NCBI GenBank assembly: GCA_918026815.1
Contig: CAKJVC010000068.1
Span: 1,674,001-1,738,000 of the forward strand
Direction: 5' to 3'
DNA: 64,000 nucleotides
Source: Chalara sp. BL73
Lineage: Eukaryota > Ascomycota > Leotiomycetes > Helotiales
The notes beneath the pieces are model-generated. The model had not been told where the DNA came from, did no database searches, and was given only the letters and a program-made list of their open reading frames with translations. This document shows positions 60,293 to 64,000 of this stretch, in pieces. The position numbers and the translations under genes were made by a program. Each line of letters begins with the position of its first letter. The first letter of the stretch is position 1.

Positions 60293-62109
60293 GTTAGTTA
60301 GAGTGTAAGCAGGAGCATATGGAGTCGAACGCCGATGATTAGAATGAATCGGACCTCATTTAATAATCGGCTAGAGCAGTGCCAATGGCTATAGTAAATC
60401 CAGCGGTTAGTAATCTTGTCGACGATCCAGGCTCAACCAAGCAGCCTTGTATGGACATTGCGACGGTAATAGTGGACGGCGGTGGTCAAATCGAGATGAG
60501 AAGGCGTCGCCGGCAAGCATTAACTTTTGTTTGTTAGATACTCTAAGCCTTATTACTTCCAGACGCTTTGGAAACCTTTAAACCACACGCTCGAAGCAAC
60601 TCTGCAACTCCTCAGTTGATTCTTGGTGATCATTTCCAGAAGCGTACGCGGTCCGTGCCAGCCTTGTCCTCCTCTCCAAGTCAATTGCGTACGCCATATA
60701 GATAATACATGTCGCCTCCGAGCTCAATTGAAGCAAGATATCCAAGTGTTGGCGTGTATACAAAGATAGTAGGCAGACTTGAGGGGGTCTACACTTTCCC
60801 AATTTTCCAACGGAACGCTATTGCTTCAAAGGTACTTGTGCTGCCTTATCTCCCTGTTACAAAGCATGTGACCAACACTTCCTTCTAAGCAGTTGTTATT
60901 GCTCGCTTAAATCAGGGGTAATATCCGCGGCAGCTGCTTGAAGGGCGCCTATCTTGAATCGGCCGGCGGTGGATTTACACATCTTCTGCAACGGCGCATT
61001 TGGAAGGCCCAAGGGGGTTGGTGGCTACGCTTTCCCATTTCCACAGCGTGCAAGAGCTATGAAAAGCCTACAACTTGGAGGCTCTGAGCGGATGGCTGTT
61101 GCAAAGGGGTTGTTTGGGCTACCTCGCTGTAGATGCTGCAATTTGACGTAGCTGTGGTTCCAAGAGAGCATCGCCATATGCTACACGAGGCGCTAGCCGA
61201 GATATTGGCTTTTCATCACCTTTTCCTTAGGAAGATGCAAATATAATCGATATAAATGGTACGCAGAATTCAATATCTGAGCTTTTACACTCTCCTCTCC
61301 TTTCTCGCTAAACAATTTAAGTTCCAACGGCACATTTGATCGCCATGTTTGGAAGCACTATACCTGTAGAAGGATGTAGGTGAGTTCGGGGAGGATACAA
61401 GTTCGGCACATGATATGCTTATTCCTGCGAGACGAGATGAGTTATAACTTTTTCCGTGCTCGCCTTCTTTGATGAGGGGATTAGATTGTTGGGTTTGTGT
61501 CGGGAGAGGAATGAGGAATGAGGAAACAGGAATGGAAAGGGGACGATGGGAGCTATTAGGGTCGGGCTAACAACGCTACGCACTGTCAGCCAAGATTGTT
61601 CATGGAGGCCCTGATCAAAGGGGATGACATGAGGTACTGATTTAAGGCGAGAAGTATGGGCCTCGGTGGCTCGTGGTTTGGACGGCGAGCTTGGGTTTAG
61701 TGGTTATTTTAGGATTTGTTTGTAAGTGAAATGCTTGAAGACAACGAAAATAATTGAGGAAGAGATGGTTTATTGGGAAGGGAAGAGGCGAGCTTCATGT
61801 GAGGGCTAATTCGACGGGTGATTGTGTGCGTTACTAGTGTGGATGGATATTTTGAGACTTTTGGATAGGTTTGAACGGGAGGAAGCGTAATAAGAGATGA
61901 CGAGTGGTTTTTGAACGGAGAAGGTCTGAGTGGAAGGGGGAAGCTTTTATGTTGGCTTCTTGGATTCACAAGGCCTTCAAAGCAGCTGACGAAAGAAAGA
62001 TTATATTATACTTTAAACTACATCTTTCCCGCTCCATGTGTTAGGGGAACTGTGACTAACATTATACTTTAGCACCATTCCCTACAGGAAGCCTTTTGAG
62101 CGTCCATTC

Positions 62110-62703
62110 TTATGCATAGGCTGCTACAACTGTGTTGTATACCGAGGCCAAGTAGGCCTTTAGCGTCGTGGTTGCTGTTGCATCGTCAGGTTGCGACTTG
62201 GCAACCAGGGCAGCGTACAGTGCGTCCTCGTATGTCTTGTGGGTCACAAGAGAGTCGTAAACGATCCTGTTAATGAGAGCGGCTCTGAAAAGTGATGCCT
62301 GAGCACAAAGTAAGTAGAGTTTCTTGATCGAATAGTCTTTTCATACCTTAGCAAGTAGAGCATTGAGGGTGTCGACAAGAGCCACTGTCGAAGAAGAAGT
62401 CCTTGCAAGAACAGCCGCGCTGTCCTCGACGCTGAAAGCTTCATGTGCATTGACATCGGTCGTAGTTCGGCTGATGGCGGTATCGAGCAAGTTGCTCGCG
62501 GTTATAAGTGGTGTGAGGACGGTGAAGTCAAGGCCACCTTTGTAGAGAGTAATGTTACCGAGATTCCAGCTGATGACAGTATCAAGGTAGTTGAAATCAG
62601 CAGTGATTGCAGCGATCTCGCGTTTGGCAACAAAGGAAGGAGCTGCGAGAGCAGTTGAGGCAATTCCGGCGAGGCCAACAACGAAGCTTTGTAGAACAAA
62701 CAT
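62110..62703 (-). CDS. HsbA-type hydrophobic-surface-binding secreted protein
   Basis: Exons 62703-62347 and 62298-62110 (48 bp intron, GTATGA...CAG, phase 0) give 181 residues. A signal peptide (about 1-20, ending STALAA) precedes a four-helix-like domain with LDTVISWNLGNITLYKGG. After the intron come ASLFRAALINRIVYDSLV and SQPDDATATTTLKAYL, a pattern typical of the HsbA/cell-wall galactomannoprotein family (PF12296). Members are secreted, bind hydrophobic surfaces or the wall, and can recruit cutinases. There are no cysteines. A TATA box lies 116 bp upstream. Confidence 0.9.
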
Positions 62704-62818
62704 TTTCAGATTTGGCACACTGTATAATCAATTGATTGTTTAATGTGAGGGCTTTGATGATCTGACGTAAGGGCTTGATGGAGAACGAGTGATCAATTGT
62801 TGGAGAATTTTGAGAATA

Positions 62819-62824
62819 CTTATA
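62819..62824 (-). promoter_or_regulatory. TATA box of the HsbA-type gene
   Basis: TATAAG on the minus strand, about 116 bp upstream of the start codon at 62703. Confidence 0.45.
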
Positions 62825-64000
62825 GAAAACATGTCCTCTACCCCTCTTTCTTTTCGTGTTCTCTCTGGTCATTTTCATCGCAGTATCGTTGCAATACAGC
62901 CACCACAAGGCGCGCTATGTGCTACTGATGCCTGGTGATACCTGTGTATATTTGCCAAGGGCTATTCTTGTGTGGTTGACCGAGATCCTTTCACATGTCC
63001 GAGCGTGCGGTGAGCGTTAATAGTTACTGTCCTTGCATTGCACCGCGGGAAGTAATTGCGAACATGGGTTCTCCGCATAAGGACACATGTTCGACCCATG
63101 AAATTCTGCACCCCACGCTCCTTTTGATGTTCTTCGAATGTATTTGTGGCCGTGATATGGAAGATCTTTGTGGGGGATCTTTGTGGAGAAATATCCTGCC
63201 GCTATGGCATAACCCATCTTAAACCGCTAGGCCTAAGCAAACCGATATATTACAAATATTCTCTTGAGAACCTAAATTTTTTGTCTAGCTCGGCAAGTTT
63301 TAATAGCTAAATCGAGTATCGGTTTTACATGCTTCGTAGATGATAAGACATTTTAATGTCTCTTCTAGCTTCGCTTTCTTCTTTCAAATGGCTTGGAGAC
63401 ATGCTAGGTGAGGATAGACGATGACCTTGATAAAAATCGGGTACCTTACAGTAGTTTTGCACAAGGTAAAACTTGCACTCATTCTACTCTGAGAAACGCT
63501 CGCAATGCGGGTCGAAAGGGAACAGTATGGAAGCTGTTACCTAAGTGGCTTGTTTTTTTCTCTCTCACAAGGTACAATATAAACTGATCAATTATCTCGC
63601 TTGCCAAGGAAAATTCAAAGTATCCATTAGCAAAATATGTAGTATTTCCACTAGTGGGAAAAGTTCGAGTTGGCAAAATTTCCATTTAAACTTTACCCTG
63701 AAGCGGGAGAGCACGAGCTTCGCCAAGCATTCCGTTCCTGACTTAAGACTGTCCAATTATGGCTAGTTCTTCTCAACCCCTGCAAGACTATGCTATTTGC
63801 GGCTTGTACTATAGAGCTGCATTTATAGTCGTAAATTATACAACGATGCAAAGTCCTGCATATCTTGAACTCTTTTGTCCCCCTTTCCCTGCAGAAAGGA
63901 TTGGTGGTGATTACCAATCAAATAACTCATTTCATAGATTCTCTTTGAATTTTGATTGGTTAGAAAACTCCATACTGCAAAATGTGCCAAAGTGTCGCTT
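62825..64000. other. Right-edge stretch, no gene seen
   Basis: Short frames on both strands (for example 62995-63222 and 63693-63917) show no recognisable domain. Confidence 0.4.

Larger units (their letters stand above)
57740..62109. other. Gene-poor stretch of 4.4 kb
   Basis: No intact gene recognised. Two possible relics are listed separately (59046-59447 and 60116-60292). 57740-58230 is the likely 3' untranslated and terminator region of the preceding gene. Short frames at 60578-60802 and 61709-61969 show no family. Confidence 0.4.

Overview
The window is nuclear DNA of a filamentous ascomycete (Pezizomycotina). Nearly every gene is split by 43-190 bp introns with GTRNGT donors, CTAAC/CTGAC-like branch sites and YAG/AAG acceptors. 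The families are also typical of that group: Zn2Cys6 and bZIP-DUF3425 regulators, 2EXR proteins, FluG, UstYa/DUF3328, HsbA, and pectate lyases PL3 and PL9. A plant-associated leotiomycete-like fungus is my inference from family resemblance only. All exon joins below were made by hand from frame and splice signals; none has transcript support.

Layout. 0-7 kb: a decayed TRI12-type MFS transporter, a bZIP-DUF3425 regulator and a five-exon GH36 raffinose-synthase/alpha-galactosidase-like gene. 7.5-14 kb: mitochondrial tyrosyl-tRNA synthetase (CYT-18/MSY1 type) and a complete Zn2Cys6 regulator. 14.1-14.8 kb: a 679 bp near-perfect palindromic element. 15-20 kb: a PL3 pectate lyase with an apparent GC-AG intron, a 2.7 kb gene-free stretch, and a BBE-like FAD oxidoreductase lacking both usual covalent-FAD residues. 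20.5-24.4 kb: MSH6.

27.8-38.4 kb is the most interesting segment. It holds a secreted glutaminyl cyclase, a mitochondrial membrane protein, a 119-residue secreted Tyr/Gly-repeat protein bounded by Lys-Arg sites, a divergently transcribed UstYa (DUF3328) oxidase homologue, and a complete FluG (amidohydrolase plus glutamine synthetase) gene. A tyrosine-rich, Kex2-type precursor beside a UstYa gene resembles a fungal RiPP (dikaritin-like) locus, but the precursor layout is not the classical one.

39-52 kb: a 2EXR protein with a long RG-rich N-terminus, a secreted Asn/Asp/Ala repeat protein, a sulfotransferase-like P-loop protein, a PL9 pectate lyase, a second F-box/2EXR-like protein and Mediator subunit 8. 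52-54 kb: a Zn2Cys6 regulator pseudogene with several independent lesions. 56-57.7 kb: a conserved disordered protein. 57.7-62.1 kb: a 4.4 kb gene-poor stretch with possible relics. 62.1-62.7 kb: an HsbA-type secreted protein. The housekeeping genes (MSY1, MSH6, MED8) alternate with secreted plant-polymer enzymes and fast-evolving genes. No tRNA, rRNA or CRISPR was seen.
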